64,000 bases of DNA, taken from the NCBI GenBank assembly GCA_943735955.1, contig OX030966.1, forward strand, positions 6,878,306 through 6,942,305, written 5' to 3'. Under the pieces are notes generated by a model that was given only the letters and a program-made list of their open reading frames with translations, was not told where the DNA came from and made no database searches. A program made the position numbers and the translations under genes. The DNA comes from Piscicola geometra (Eukaryota > Annelida > Clitellata > Hirudinida > Piscicolidae). Shown here piece by piece: positions 1 to 15,603 of this stretch (positions within the stretch are counted from its first letter, which is position 1; each line of letters begins with the position of its first letter).

Positions 1-56
1 AAATCATCAATAACGCCTGCGTCAGCGCTGCCAATGCCGAAATTGATGCAGAAAAG
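1..56 (+). CDS. Possible exon fragment of an unidentified gene
   Basis: An open frame from about base 3 to 56 reads IINNACVSAANAEIDAEK and stops at an AAG|GTGGTC donor-like site. A possible terminal exon follows a TAG acceptor-like site near 213 and ends at a TAA near 280. I do not recognise the protein, and both pieces are short enough to be chance. The assignment rests only on frame and splice-like signals at the window edge. Confidence 0.2.
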
Positions 57-3000
57 GTGGTCTTTTCTTTTGTTGAGGAATCAATTTATTTCAATAATCC
101 TATTTTTAAATATTTTTTGAAAACATTCAGTTTTATAACACGATTACTTTTCAATTATGATGAATTGTATTCTAGTTGAAAGCCATGTTGTCATGACAAC
201 CTGGGTAGTGGTATCGCCACCCCATCATGGAGACCATCCATTGCACTGCGGCGAGAACCTCACACGGAAATGAATAAAATGATTCACTTCTTTTTTTTTC
301 CGATTCCCCCTCTTTTCACCGACTCGGAAAAAAATGAAACATATAATACCTGGTATGATCATTTTGGTCTGAAACTCTTGAGGATAGCGCCACTTACATA
401 CTATTTGTAATTTTATTTTATTTTGTATTCATTGATCCAACAAATCTGAAAGATTTTTAGAAATAATATTAAAATCCTTGTATAATCGCAATCAAACGAT
501 TTTATTTTCAATAAATTTGTCGTGGCCGCAGCTGAAATCTCCGCGCAGATGCAAAGCCTCCTGTCGATTAAAACCTCCACTCCAGGGCAGGAACACGCTC
601 CTAGAGGCTCGGCAGTGCACTTCTCGGCCTAATCAGACTAGCTGCACGGATTTCATGACTGCATGCACGCGCGTGTGGAAACGAGGGTGTTGTGTTGGAA
701 GAAGAAGAGAGGGGGGAGGAGTGTGTGGGGCGGTGTGAGTTTTTTTTCAGTTATTCGTGCTTTTTTTTAATTCCAAAATTTTATTTTGATGTAATTTAAC
801 TTATTTCAAAATAAAAGTATTTCTATTTTATTGCTTTTGGACCTTATTGATTCTTATTCTTTACAACTGCATCGACCGCCAAAGCATCTTATCTTCCGCT
901 GCATCCTTCATCCACCACGCTGGAACATTGTTTCCTTAAATATCCGTGCCCCCATTAATCAACTCAGCGTGAGAATTAAAGTTTCAAAATATGCAAATTT
1001 AGGCAAATATTCAAATGTATGCGTGTTCTAAATGATTCCATGCTTTCTCTCGGAGGTGTATGATTCCTAACGTTGTTATCTGAATCGATTGAATCTTTCT
1101 TCTCTCGACAGATCAACCTGCTTTCCAGTCATGCATGTTTCCATGCGACAACATTCATAAAACAATGATTTTAAAATTATTTGTTGGAAAATATTGATAA
1201 AATAGTTCTTTTATGAGTTTAAAAAAAGAATAATATATTTTTAGATCTAATAAGACTTCTTTTTTGTAACCATAAATTGCATTTTCTCGCGTAAATTTGT
1301 AATCTGGAGAATCGATAGTCGATCCATGAGCGCAGTTAACGTGGAGAGGTTTACCGTTCTTTGAAGTTTTACTTTTTGAAAATTCTTTTGCGATGTATTT
1401 TCGAGTAGGACATGCTTGGGGCTTTGATTGATGAGAAAGAACCAAGAGGTTCCCAAACATTTAGATTTTTATCTGCTTGTCTGATTCAGCTGATTAAGAT
1501 CAGACTGGATTGTAATCAAGCTGCTTCAAGTCTCTTTCGATATAGAACGATTTGAAAACAAAATTATCACTAAACTTGTTATTTACAAGTTATTGTTTTA
1601 AAATATTTCAATTAAATTTTTTTATCTGTTTTTCTCCACTTAGCCTCTTTTTGAAAGCATCATTCACGCATGGAAAACATTTTTCAAGTATTTTTTGCCC
1701 ATCTGAGCGACCCAACCTCTAATTAATTATCAAAATGGTTTAATGAACCCATTAAATAAAAGCATATTATTAATCATTTAATTAAATTTTATAGTTTTCG
1801 TTTATTAAACCTACAATAGAAAGAGGTGCTCTTGAAGATCTTACGTCTCTTATTTTAAACCAGTTTTTTATACCATGGAGAAGGATCTGTAATGCATTAT
1901 TAGTTTATATATATTTATTTCATTTCTTTTCTCATAGTTTTGTTGTTTTAAACACTTGGGCAAACTTAATGAATGTATCATCATTTGTTTCCATGCCATT
2001 TCGTGATTGTTTTAATTCCTCAGACTGATAAATCGAACTTCTTGAAAGCAGAATTTCAGTGAATTGAACGGATGCGAACAGAGGTGAGGTGCTGGCAGAC
2101 GCTTTGTTGATGCAAAATACGGTGATTTGTGTGCAAGTCTTCAGTGCGGGAGTGATAGCATGCGCGGTTAGTTTGTAAATAAATTCGTTTTAAAGTAAGG
2201 AGATAAGAAAATGTTAAGTGGTGTTTTTTATTTTACTTTTAATGTTTTTTTCTTACAACTATTTCTTCATTAATCAACTTAATCTAATAACATTTTCTTG
2301 TACAAATTTATTTTGAAAGTGCTTTTTGTGTATCTGTTTACTTGTGGCTGTTCTTTGCGTGAAACATGGGGCAAAGTCGTAAGCGATTGATACAGGCAGA
2401 AAAACATTGAAGAGGCGCTTACCTGGAGAACTTCAAAAGCATTTAAAGTCAAACCATTATAGATCCATTGGGTGACAATAGTTAAACTTTCCAGTTCACA
2501 ATCAAAAAACGTTTTTTAATTTGTTTATTCTTTTCAATAGATTCATTTTGTTTTATAATAATTTTTTTCTTCTTTTTTCTTGTCTCGTAATATATTTTAC
2601 TCCAGGCTTTATAAAGTTAATTGTATTCCAATGACATCAAAAAGAATGTATTCCAACGACATCAAAAAGACACAAGCCTTTCAAAACTTTCTCACTCTCT
2701 CTCCAACACTCGGTTGAGGCTCTTCTGAAGCACGCCTCCCACTATTTATACACGCGTCCTTTCCATGCAAACCTCCACGCACGCCCTGTGTCGGTGAGGC
2801 CAAGTGAGGATTCAAGAAGCTTTCTTGTGGTGGAGGAGAGGCGGATTGAAGGAGGTTCAAGATTTAAAAATTAAAATCTGTGTTTACATTTTATGATATT
2901 TTTATCCATTTATCTACATTGAATCATTCATTGTCAATTCTGCGAGTCATGATCCAGAATAATTCACAGACATCTAATGAGAATTAATTGTTTCTTTAAT

Positions 3001-3611
3001 TAATTCCAATTTAATTACACGTTAATTATAATAAATTGGAATCTGTCGAAGAGGAATTCGGGCATTTGGACTCGCCTTAATTAGACGAAGTCCGTGCCAT
3101 CCATCATTTGGGCATGCTTCTGTTGCTTATTATCGGTTAGGTACTGTTGTTGAGTTGTTACTATTCCTAATAATTGCATGCAAGCAACTGCAAGCAACAC
3201 GTCTCAATGGCAGGGAGGTGAGTGGGATGAGTGAGTTTATTGTTGCTGAGAACGAAGTGAGAAGTTTGGAGAGCACCCAAAAGAGAGGCTCGTATGCGCA
3301 TATTAACCGATATTTGTCACTCTTAAATACAGTAAAAAGTCTTTTTAGGGTTAGATCTACACAATATAATTTAAATTATCTTTAACTGATTATTAAAAAT
3401 GTATATATAATTAAAATAAATTATTTTACAAAAAAATAAAAACCATAAACCGGGATATCCAAAGATGAAAGCTTTCATAGAAACAAAAGTTTGCAAAGAT
3501 CTAATGAAATCTCAATCAATAACTCAACGAGTCAATATGCAAAGACAATTTGTACAAATATTACCGCTGAAGTTGAAAATGGTGACTTCACAGGGGAGAA
3601 GCGATTGCTCG
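57..3611. other. AT-rich stretch with no recognisable gene
   Basis: Short open frames occur here (for example 478-738 and 1155-1460), but none resembles a known family, has convincing splice signals or continues into a neighbouring exon. Homopolymer A/T runs are common. The only structure noticed is a short direct repeat near 2.6 kb. It could hold promoter or enhancer DNA of flanking genes, but nothing in the sequence shows that. Confidence 0.6.
2621..2671. repeat. Two-copy 25-bp direct repeat
   Basis: The unit TGTATTCCAAYGACATCAAA followed by AAGAM occurs twice back to back with one clear mismatch. There are no coding or terminal-inverted features. Confidence 0.6.
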
Positions 3612-4107
3612 GCAAGGGAAGAAGAGGCAAGGGAAGAAGAGGCAAGGGAAGAAGAGGCAAGGGAAGAAGAGGCAAGGGAAGAAGAGGCAAGGGAAGAAGA
3701 GGCAAGGGAAGAAGAGGCAAGGGAAGAAGAGGCAAGGGAAGAAGAGGCAAGGGAAGAAGAGGCAAGGGAAGAAGAGGCAAGGGAAGAAGAGGCAAGGGAA
3801 GAAGAGGCAAGGGAAGAAGAGGCAAGGGAAGAAGAGGCAAGGGAAGAAGAGGCAAGGGAAGAAGAGGCAAGGGAAGAAGAGGCAAGGGAAGAAGAGGCAA
3901 GGGAAGAAGAGGCAAGGGAAGAAGAGGCAAGGGAAGAAGAGGCAAGGGAAGAAGAGGCAAGGGAAGAAGAGGCAAGGGAAGAAGAGGCAAGGGAAGAAGA
4001 GGCAAGGGAAGAAGAGGCAAGGGAAAGGCAAGGGAAGAAGAGGCAAGGGAAGAAGAGGCAAGGGAAGAAGAGGCAAGGGAAGAAGAGGCAAGGGAAGAAG
4101 AGGCAAG
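3612..4107. repeat. 15-bp polypurine minisatellite
   Basis: About 33 nearly perfect copies of GGGAAGAAGAGGCAA lie head to tail, with one shortened copy near 4021-4029. All but one base of the unit is purine, so the two strands are strongly asymmetric. Because 15 is a multiple of 3, every frame stays open and artificial long ORFs appear (EEARE-type on +, SSLAS-type on -). I treat these as repeat artefacts, since there is no flanking gene structure. Confidence 0.95.
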
Positions 4108-4401
4108 ACATCACCGGGCAGACTCAGTGAAGGCGGATAAATTGAAGATGTACAAACGAAGATTATGAAACTTCATTTGATTATGGAGAAAAGTGAGTCT
4201 AACTATCACGTGATATTTAGCTCGCCAGAGCGGAATTAATGTCGATAATAATGATAATGATGAGCATTATTACAGCGGCGTATAAGCCGAATGGGCTTCT
4301 AGGCCCCCGAGGCTGCAATTTTTTTGTTTTCGTCTAGAGTTACTGGGGCATCGGCTGCACTCGAAGCTGAGACCATTGAGCATTGGTCGGGGAGAGAATG
4401 C

Positions 4402-4491
4402 TCACACACTCGCCTGCCCGTGCGCCCATTCAGGGTAGACCGACACCCTGGCGTTTGTTGCGCGCACTTTATTATCATTATTATTGTTATT

Positions 4492-4530
<39 letters not shown>

Positions 4531-7474
4531 GACAACTGCCTTACTCCAAGAGACAACATGAATTCCCTCGGAGCACTCAGTGGTTGAACAATAATCATCA
4601 TCATCAGCAGCACCATCATCATCATCATCATCGCCTTCAACTTCTTCATTAAGCTGTTCATTTATACTTTTCTTATCTCGCCCACTCCCTTCTACCTTCT
4701 CCGTCATTTGACGCCTTTCCCTAACCAGCTTTTCGAGCGGCTTGCAGAGCTTTTCGGCGAGACTTTTCTTGGTCTTGTGTGCTTGTGTTTCTTGCACTTC
4801 ATCGAGAGCTGAGCCTGAATCGTCACTGCTCACCGTCTTCTTCGAACTGCCTCTGGAAGGCGTCTGCGAGACGACACCGCTGTCGTTCAGTCCTTTGCCC
4901 ACCAAACCCTCTGGCGCGCGTTCTTTAGTGGAAACTCCATCCACACCTTCACTTTCCTCCTTGGACGAAGCCTCCTTTCCTTCCCCTCGTGAGCCTCTAG
5001 GAAGTATCACGAAGGGCAGGGACTGGAACTCGTCTTGTGGGATCGAGAGGTACAGCAGGAGGTTGCGCAGTTCTTGCGGCCAGCAGTAGAGCCTGTTCAT
5101 CCATGCCGGGGCCTTCGAGCGCAGATGTTGCTTCAGTGGAGGGAGGCTTTCAGGGTCCTTGTGGTCGTCTTGAAACTCTTCGAAGGCTTCACACAAAACG
5201 ACGCCAACAAAGCGACTGGATGTCGAACGACGAAATGAATCGTTGGCGCCTTCCACGCAAACTTTCTTATTTGGTTTACTAAAACCGTTTTTCAGATCAA
5301 GAAATTTTTTTTTCCCTTTACATTCATTTTTGGCGTTTAACTCCTTTTTCATTTTTTCTTCTTCCTCTCTATCTTCTTTTTCTTTTACTGCTTTTTTTTC
5401 TGTTTCGATTTGTATCAACTTGAGAATGTAACGGGCGCCCATCCTCGGATCATCATCATCTTCTTCTAGCGACCACACAGCACTGTCTTTCAGCACCTGA
5501 AGAAATTATTTAAATCCGTTTTCAACACGAATTCTCAACTTGACACTTTCAAATTGACAACTTAGTGAACAAATTAATTATATCTTTTAAAAGATAACAC
5601 ATGAGTGTTTAATAGGAAAATCAGTAATTAAAATGAATATGCAACGATATTCAATGAATATGCAGGCATAAAATGATGATGATGATACTTAATTAATATG
5701 CAAGCATAAAATGATGATGATGATACTTAATTAATATGCGCGCTTCTTGAAGGATTTGCAGAACTCACCGTCTCAAAGTAGCACGGAGTGAGCAGCACCA
5801 GCACGAAGTTCGCCTGTGTGTTGAGTCGGTCTCGATGCAAAATCAATCAATCAATGCTCAAACCAAAGTCACATCAACGAAACCGAGCTTTATTAACAAA
5901 TCTCCGAAACGGAGTCCGGCATAAAAAATACTTTTCCATGCATTGACCAAACACTCCAACAAACCACCCCGCAGCTTGCCGAAGCCATATCTTCCATCCA
6001 CATTCAATGCTGATTTAACCACCAAAAAAGGGCCACTCCAAGACTCACACTCTCAAAACGACTTCGAATGCACGCCAGATAAACTTCTCGTGTGATGTTC
6101 TCTCCTCTGTAGTCGGTCGAGACCGAAAAGTTGTTGCTGTGGAGGCATTTCGTCACCTGTTGAGTATTCTAGAAGCGATTAAATTGATTATATATTAATA
6201 TTTCATGTTGAAGCTCTTGACATAACCAGCAGCCCATCGCTTAAAAATCGAAATCGATCGCAGCGATGGATGAATCAAATCATGCAGATGCTTGCCTGGA
6301 AAACTGCTGCGAGGTCGGATGTGGAGGAGGTGACGAAGAGATGGGCTATTCTATGGACTGTTGGATGAGAAAAAGGTTCGGGATGGGGTCAGTGTGGTCA
6401 GTGTGGTTGAGGTGTTGTGTGGTTGGTGTAGTTACTGTGGTTGGTGTGGTTGAGGTGGGATTGAGGTGTGGTGTGTTTGGTGTAGTTACTGTGCTTGGTG
6501 TGGTTGGTGTAGTCAGTGAGGTTGAGGTGTGGTTGAGGTGTGGTGTCGTTGGTGTAGTTACTGTGGTCAGTGTGGTTACTGTGTTTGATGTGGTCGGTAT
6601 GGTTGGTGTTTGGGGAATAAAATCTACAAAATCTCAATAAATAGTTCTATTTAACTATTTTTAAATTTCATTCATAAAACTTTAGATTTAAAAAGTACCG
6701 AAAAAAGAATTAAACGACCATTTTTGGTTAGTGAAGACTGGATAGGATCGACGCAGGAAGTGGTGATTGTCTTATCCCTTGTATCCATTTTGATCCTCAT
6801 GCGTGGGTAGGTTTGGAGAGGTTTCTGTGTGAGGGGAGGATGGTGTCAGTGGGGCTAGGGGTGAATTAAAGGTGCTGAGAACTGTTTTGGACTACCTTGA
6901 GGTGGTCTTCATAGGATTTCCTTATTCCTGCGGTTTAAAAGTAAATCGTAGAACAAAAAGTCTCTAAAACTTAATTCTAGCAAGTATTTGTCAAAGTAAG
7001 GCAATCAATTTGCAAAAAATACTTTTCGCTTACGCGGGTAGTGATGTTTGAGGTATTCTAGAACAGAGAGAATCTGCAACTCCTGCAGCTTGTCCATCAC
7101 TTGCTCCACACTGTTTCTCCTCCTCTGCAACTCTTCAAGTAGACGCAGTGTGGGACTGCCCTTCTCGAAGCTCCTCGTTTCAATACACTGAGAGGTGTAA
7201 GAGGGAGAGGAAGCATTCAATTTGTGTTTTTGTTAAAAATATATTTTTCCGCTTCAAGGTATAAAATGGCTTGTACTTAAAAACATTGATTAGTGATATT
7301 AAACTATTCTTCAAGTGTTTTTAGCCTTAGCTCTTGGGAGACCATGATATCGAGGTAGACGACGTCGAGGCAGCTGGCGAGGTCCTTCCACTTCGAGAGG
7401 AGGTCCAGGTGCCTCGACATGTTTTCCTTGTCTCTATCGCTCAGATAAGACAGTGGTGTGATGTTGCCTTCCAT
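4402..7474 (-). CDS. Death-domain plus SEFIR adaptor, Act1/CIKS (TRAF3IP2)-like
   Basis: Seven-exon model on the minus strand: 7474-7343, 7187-7034, 6927-6883, 6357-6296, 6156-6049, 5813-5769, 5496-4402; 546 aa, in phase. Residues about 1-95 form a death domain (KWKDLASCL, YLDIM, SPTLRLLEEL, VLEYLKHH). Residues about 115-330 match the SEFIR domain of Act1: HLFVTSS, NNFSVSTDY, FVLVLLTPCYFE, GARYILKLIQIE, then RFVGVVL and WMNRLYCWP. Act1-family proteins link IL-17-type receptors to TRAF and NF-kB signalling; that role here is inferred from family. About 50 charged residues are inserted inside the SEFIR domain, and the C-terminus ends in a run of about 18 Asn encoded by a trinucleotide microsatellite. 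The intron after 6296 uses a GC-AG donor (CAG|GCAAGC). The donors after exons 1 and 3 are weak, so exon 3 is the least certain. MyD88 (death plus TIR) was considered but fits less well. Confidence 0.8.
5660..5736. repeat. Tandem duplication of a 38-bp unit
   Basis: Two copies of a 38-bp unit, each beginning ATGCARGCATAAAATGATGA and ending in TTAATTAAT, with one mismatch. It lies in an intron of the Act1-like gene. Confidence 0.85.
6388..6617. repeat. Degenerate TGTGGTTG(A/G) low-complexity tract
   Basis: Irregular repetition of GTGTGGTTGGTGTAGTTACT-like units in the intron between exons 3 and 4 of the Act1-like gene. The ORFs on both strands (6266-6640 +, 6398-6637 -) are translations of this repeat. 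The plus-strand ORF also overlaps the real minus-strand exon 6296-6357. Confidence 0.8.
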
Positions 7475-8049
7475 CTTACGTCTGTCAATAAGGTTCTATG
7501 GAGGATCATCCAGAAAACAACTTTTGAAAAAGAGTGACCCGATTTGTAAGCTTATTAACTATGGATAAAAATACATAAAAACAGTAAAACCACTTTTAAC
7601 ACTTATTTAGAACAAAGTAGAGCAACTAAACTTGTGATATCCGTGCTCTGTATACCTGTATTACAAGACGACCTCAAATATTTGTTCACTTATTGAAACT
7701 TCATTAGTTTTGAGAAAAAAAAGTTACTTTTTGAAAAGGAAACATTGTTCTATATTAAACTTATTTTGTTTAAACTTCAACCCAGTTTTGAATGTCTCTA
7801 TTAAAATCTTTTTCAAAGCTTTATAATGGCCCATTATTAATGGGTTTTTCCGTTTATTTTCCCGTACCAGGTAGTGGCGTCTACAGGTTTATTTAGGTTA
7901 AGAAAGAAACATATATTTCACAAATTTATTATTCACTTTCATTTTTTAAATATTATATGGTTTACAAAAATGTATTTTTAAACCTATTTCTTAAAATTAG
8001 TTACTTAAATAGTTTTGTTTTAATGTAATATAAACAAATTAATGTTACT
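7475..8049. other. Spacer upstream of the Act1-like gene and tRNA
   Basis: AT-rich DNA between the start codon of the minus-strand Act1-like gene and the plus-strand tRNA. No ORF or repeat stands out. It presumably includes the Act1-like promoter, but I see no clear core element. Confidence 0.5.
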
Positions 8050-8122
8050 GGCCCCGTGGCCTAATGGATAAGGCGTCTGACTTCGGATCAGAAGATTGCG
8101 AGTTCGAGTCTCGTCGGGGTCG
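8050..8122 (+). tRNA. tRNA-Arg (anticodon TCG)
   Basis: A 73-nt cloverleaf. The acceptor stem GGCCCCG pairs with CGGGGTC (one G-U) and the discriminator is G. The A box contains TGGCCTAATGG, the anticodon arm is CTGACTTCGGATCAG with TCG in the loop, and the T arm contains GTTCGAGTC (B box). It closely matches animal nuclear tRNA-Arg(TCG). There is no intron and no encoded CCA. It reads codon CGA by Watson-Crick pairing, and other CGN codons if A34 is deaminated in related isoacceptors. Confidence 0.97.
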
Positions 8123-8497
8123 ATCTCCTTTTTGACCAAGTCATTTTATAATAATTTATTATTTTCTATTTGAGTCATCGAAGCTCTAGTTGAATCTTAA
8201 GAGAGGCCTTGTTCCCAAAGCCCTGAGATCAATTCCCTCTTTGTAGCTCTTTGAGAGTTAATGAGCTACGCCAAAAAACTAAAACCCATGATAGAAATGC
8301 CCAAGAAACTTACCAATCTTTCATTTAAACTATGGAAAAATATGAGTTTGGAAACAGTTTTTTAAATAAAATTTTGAAACAGCTTAGAATAATTATTATT
8401 TTAAATACTTTTATTCAATTCTTATTATGTTTTAAATCTTAGTTAGTGCTTTAAATAATTTAACTTGCTGATAAAAAACTAAATGTAAACCTGCAAA
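8123..8497. other. Spacer and promoter region of NDUFS2
   Basis: AT-rich DNA of about 370 bp between the tRNA and the NDUFS2 start codon. No repeat or ORF of note. It presumably holds the NDUFS2 5' UTR and core promoter, but I cannot point to a specific element. Confidence 0.5.
8129..8133 (+). terminator. RNA polymerase III terminator of the tRNA gene
   Basis: A run of five T begins seven bases after the tRNA end, the normal Pol III stop signal. Confidence 0.8.
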
Positions 8498-12886
<4,389 letters not shown>

Positions 12887-13707
12887 TTTAGAAGATGCTT
12901 TATGTTCCATTTAATGGTTGATTCTTTCAGTAGTTTATATAAATGATGATGATGATGACGACAATTATGTGTGATAATGGTGGTGAGGAGGAAGAGGAGG
13001 GAGATGATGATGACCATGATGATGACAAGGTCTATTAATTTTATTGTATTAGTATTTTTCAGAAAAAATTTCTGGTCGTTACTGTTTGGGTTGTGTTAAA
13101 TCATCTTGTTGGACCATCGTTAGGAAAACTTAACAGTTGAATCTGTCGAGTTCCCAAATTATTTATTTGGCTGGCGGTATTTTTTCCCCTGTATAAATCA
13201 TTCGTCATTGTCAAAAGTCTCCAGTTGCCTTGGAAGCATCCTTCAAAGCTGGTGCACCTGGTGTGCCTAAATGAACGCAAGCCTCGTAAGGTTATTTGGA
13301 TTAATTGCTTCCTCTATTCAGCCGATCAATCACTTATAAATCTTTATAATTGTTAAAAGTTAATCCCTTCCCACTGGAGTAAGCAGGTTGTGAAACAGGT
13401 GTGTGCCAAATATGACAAATGGTCTCTTCAAACAGCCCCCACAAATGATGCAACATGCAGCTTAATGGCGAGTCCTCCGTCGAGTTACCCGAACCTCTGA
13501 TGCAAGCAATAAATTAATCTCTCCTTCTTTGTCAGAGAACGTCAAAAAGTATTTGTGTGTTCTGACAGCTAATCGACCGCGCTACAAGCAATTGTCCAAA
13601 TGCAAAGAAATAATCTTGCAATCAATAACTCGTCAGAAGTTCACAGTATAAGTACCTGCAACCACCAACCATTGCAATCTCTGAGTTCTTCCCGCCAGGA
13701 CTCAAGC
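12887..13707. other. Spacer between NDUFS2 and the metalloproteinase gene
   Basis: About 820 bp. It starts with GAT-rich low-complexity DNA (12945-13025) and becomes mixed sequence. TATA-like words occur near 13190 (TGTATAAATC) and near 13645 (AGTATAAGTA); the latter is about 60 bp before the MMP start codon. Neither can be called a promoter without transcript evidence. Confidence 0.45.
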
Positions 13708-15360
13708 ATGCAGTTACTTGTCATCTTCTGTGTGTGTCTGCTCTGGGTGGCGCATGGGCAAGAGCCTCCCGAGGAAGAGTCCCTCGATCAGGAAGCCCTG
13801 GTCAGTTGGAGGTTCTTTCGAAAATGCCAAAGCATGAGATTTTAAAAATCTTTTAATTTGTCATTTATATAATAATAATATACATAAACCCATTGCATTA
13901 CTGGTCAACTTTTTTACTTCATTATTAAGATTAACTCCAACAAAAAAGATCTAATTTAAAATATCCATACAGTCCTACATGGAGAAGTTTGGTCATCTGC
14001 AGAAGGGAAACGAACACAGTCTGATGGACGTCAGTGAAGCCATCAAGAGCGTGCAGGCCTTTGCAGGACTCGAAACCACGGGTGAGTGATCGAAAGAGTG
14101 CTTGTTTTAATGCTGGAAATTCATTTTTGTGTGATTGATTTTAAGTATTTCGTAATGTAGTTGAGCAGATTGCTAATAATAATTATTAGTCATTTAAAAA
14201 AAATAAAAACTGGGAAAACTTCACTTCAGACTGGCAAACAAAGCAATCATTTTCAAAATTCTCAAACAATTTCTACAAAGGCAAAATGAACTTGGCAACG
14301 AGGGAGGTAATGAAGAAGCGGAGGTGTGGAGTGGCAGACCTCGAGCCCGGAGAGACCAGGGGCAAGAGATATGGCCTCTCGCTCTGTTTGTTTGTTCTTC
14401 ACTTTTATCTGATCACTTGATCAGCCATTCATCCAACCATACATTTAAACGGCCTTGCTTATCGCATTCAAATTTAACTTTTCATTCTGGTTAGGATTTG
14501 TTAGCGAAAGATAATTGTAAGACTTGAACTCCCCCACCAGATAAGTGGACTGATCCGGTGATAACCTACAAGATCCACAACTACCCCTCGTCGACTGAAG
14601 GTCTGAGCAATGCCGACGTGAGCAGGATCATCGCAAGTTCACTCAAGGTGGTTCAGCATGCCTTGCTTGATGTCTTTATTGGCAGTTTAAGACTCAAATT
14701 ATACTTTTATTTCGCTTTTAAGTTTATGTTTCTTTGATTTAAAACCTAATCAATTAAAAATCGAAATTAAAACAAAATATACATTTGAAGCTACTCCTCC
14801 CCCCCCCCCCCCCCGCCTCCCATGCAGAGATGGTCTGACGTGGTGCCTAGTCTGGTCTTCCAAGCAACCAGCGGCCCTGCTCTTCTCAACATCTACTTTT
14901 CTCCCACTGAGCACGGAGACGCCTTTCCCTTCGACAACAAGGGCGGCACTCTCGCCCACGCCTTCTACCCCACCGTTGGCACCATTCACTTCGACGATGC
15001 CGAAACCTGGAACGAGAAACCTCCCTTGGGTGGGGAGTTGTCTTGAAGCCAAAAAACAATCTTTTGTGTCTTTGTATTTTTATTTTTAACAACTCTTGAA
15101 TGCAGTTGAGAACCAACTGAGTTTACTTTTTCCAACCTTATATTTTTCAATCACTCACTCACTCCTCCTCCTCCTCTTCCCAATCAGACGAAATCTCCAG
15201 CTACCTGGAGTACGTGGCCACCCATGAGTTTGGACACGCCTTGGGACTGAAACACTCGACCGTTGCTGGAGCGGTGATGCAGGCCAACTACCCAGGCTAC
15301 ACGCCCTCCTTCGCCCTCAGTGCCGATGACATTGAAGGCATTAGAGCCAAATACCCTTGA
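13708..15360 (+). CDS. Minimal secreted matrix metalloproteinase (matrilysin-like, no hemopexin domain)
   Basis: Six exons: 13708-13800, 13973-14081, 14281-14385, 14541-14647, 14828-15029, 15188-15360; 262 aa. Residues 1-18 ([17 protein letters not shown]) are a signal peptide. The propeptide includes [15 protein letters not shown] and a cysteine switch RRCGVAD, where the usual form is [15 protein letters not shown] at the propeptide/catalytic boundary contains a basic, furin-like RGKR. The catalytic domain starts about [11 protein letters not shown]. It has the zinc site [11 protein letters not shown] and the Met-turn [10 protein letters not shown], and ends at GIRAKYP. There is no linker or hemopexin repeat, as in MMP7 and MMP26. 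MMPs cleave extracellular matrix; the substrate here is unknown. The start was placed at the Met of the signal peptide; an upstream in-frame ATG at 13600 would hide it. Only 243 bp separate it from MDH1B. Confidence 0.92.
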
Positions 15361-15489
15361 GCAACTGAAAGTTGACCTTTAAAATATGATTTAATTGAGA
15401 ATTAATTCATCATGATTGAGAACTAATGAATCATGATTTAGATTTAATAACTTTTGATTTCGAAATTTTAGTGGTTTTGGAAATATAAT

Positions 15490-15495
15490 AATAAA
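15490..15495 (+). other. Polyadenylation signal AATAAA after the MMP gene
   Basis: A canonical AATAAA about 130 bp past the MMP stop codon and upstream of MDH1B. It fits a short 3' UTR. Confidence 0.5.
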
Positions 15496-15603
15496 ATCGC
15501 ATTTTTGTTTGTTTGAGTCTTTGGCTAGAAAAAACATTGTAAACAAACGATTGACTGTTTATTTGAGAAAAATAATCTTAAAACTTCAGGATTGCATTTC
15601 GAA

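Noticed and set aside
3465..4168. Long ORFs coding EEARE or GKGRR repeats on plus and SSLAS repeats on minus
   Set aside because: They are translations of the 15-bp minisatellite, open in every frame because the unit is a multiple of 3 without stops. No exon structure around them.
4402..7474. Interpretation as MyD88 (death plus TIR)
   Set aside because: The second domain aligns better with the Act1 SEFIR consensus (YILKLIQIE, WMNRLYCWP) than with TIR boxes 1-3 of MyD88.
13600..13845. MMP start at the upstream ATG (13600)
   Set aside because: It would bury the clear signal peptide starting at 13708 behind 36 unconserved residues.
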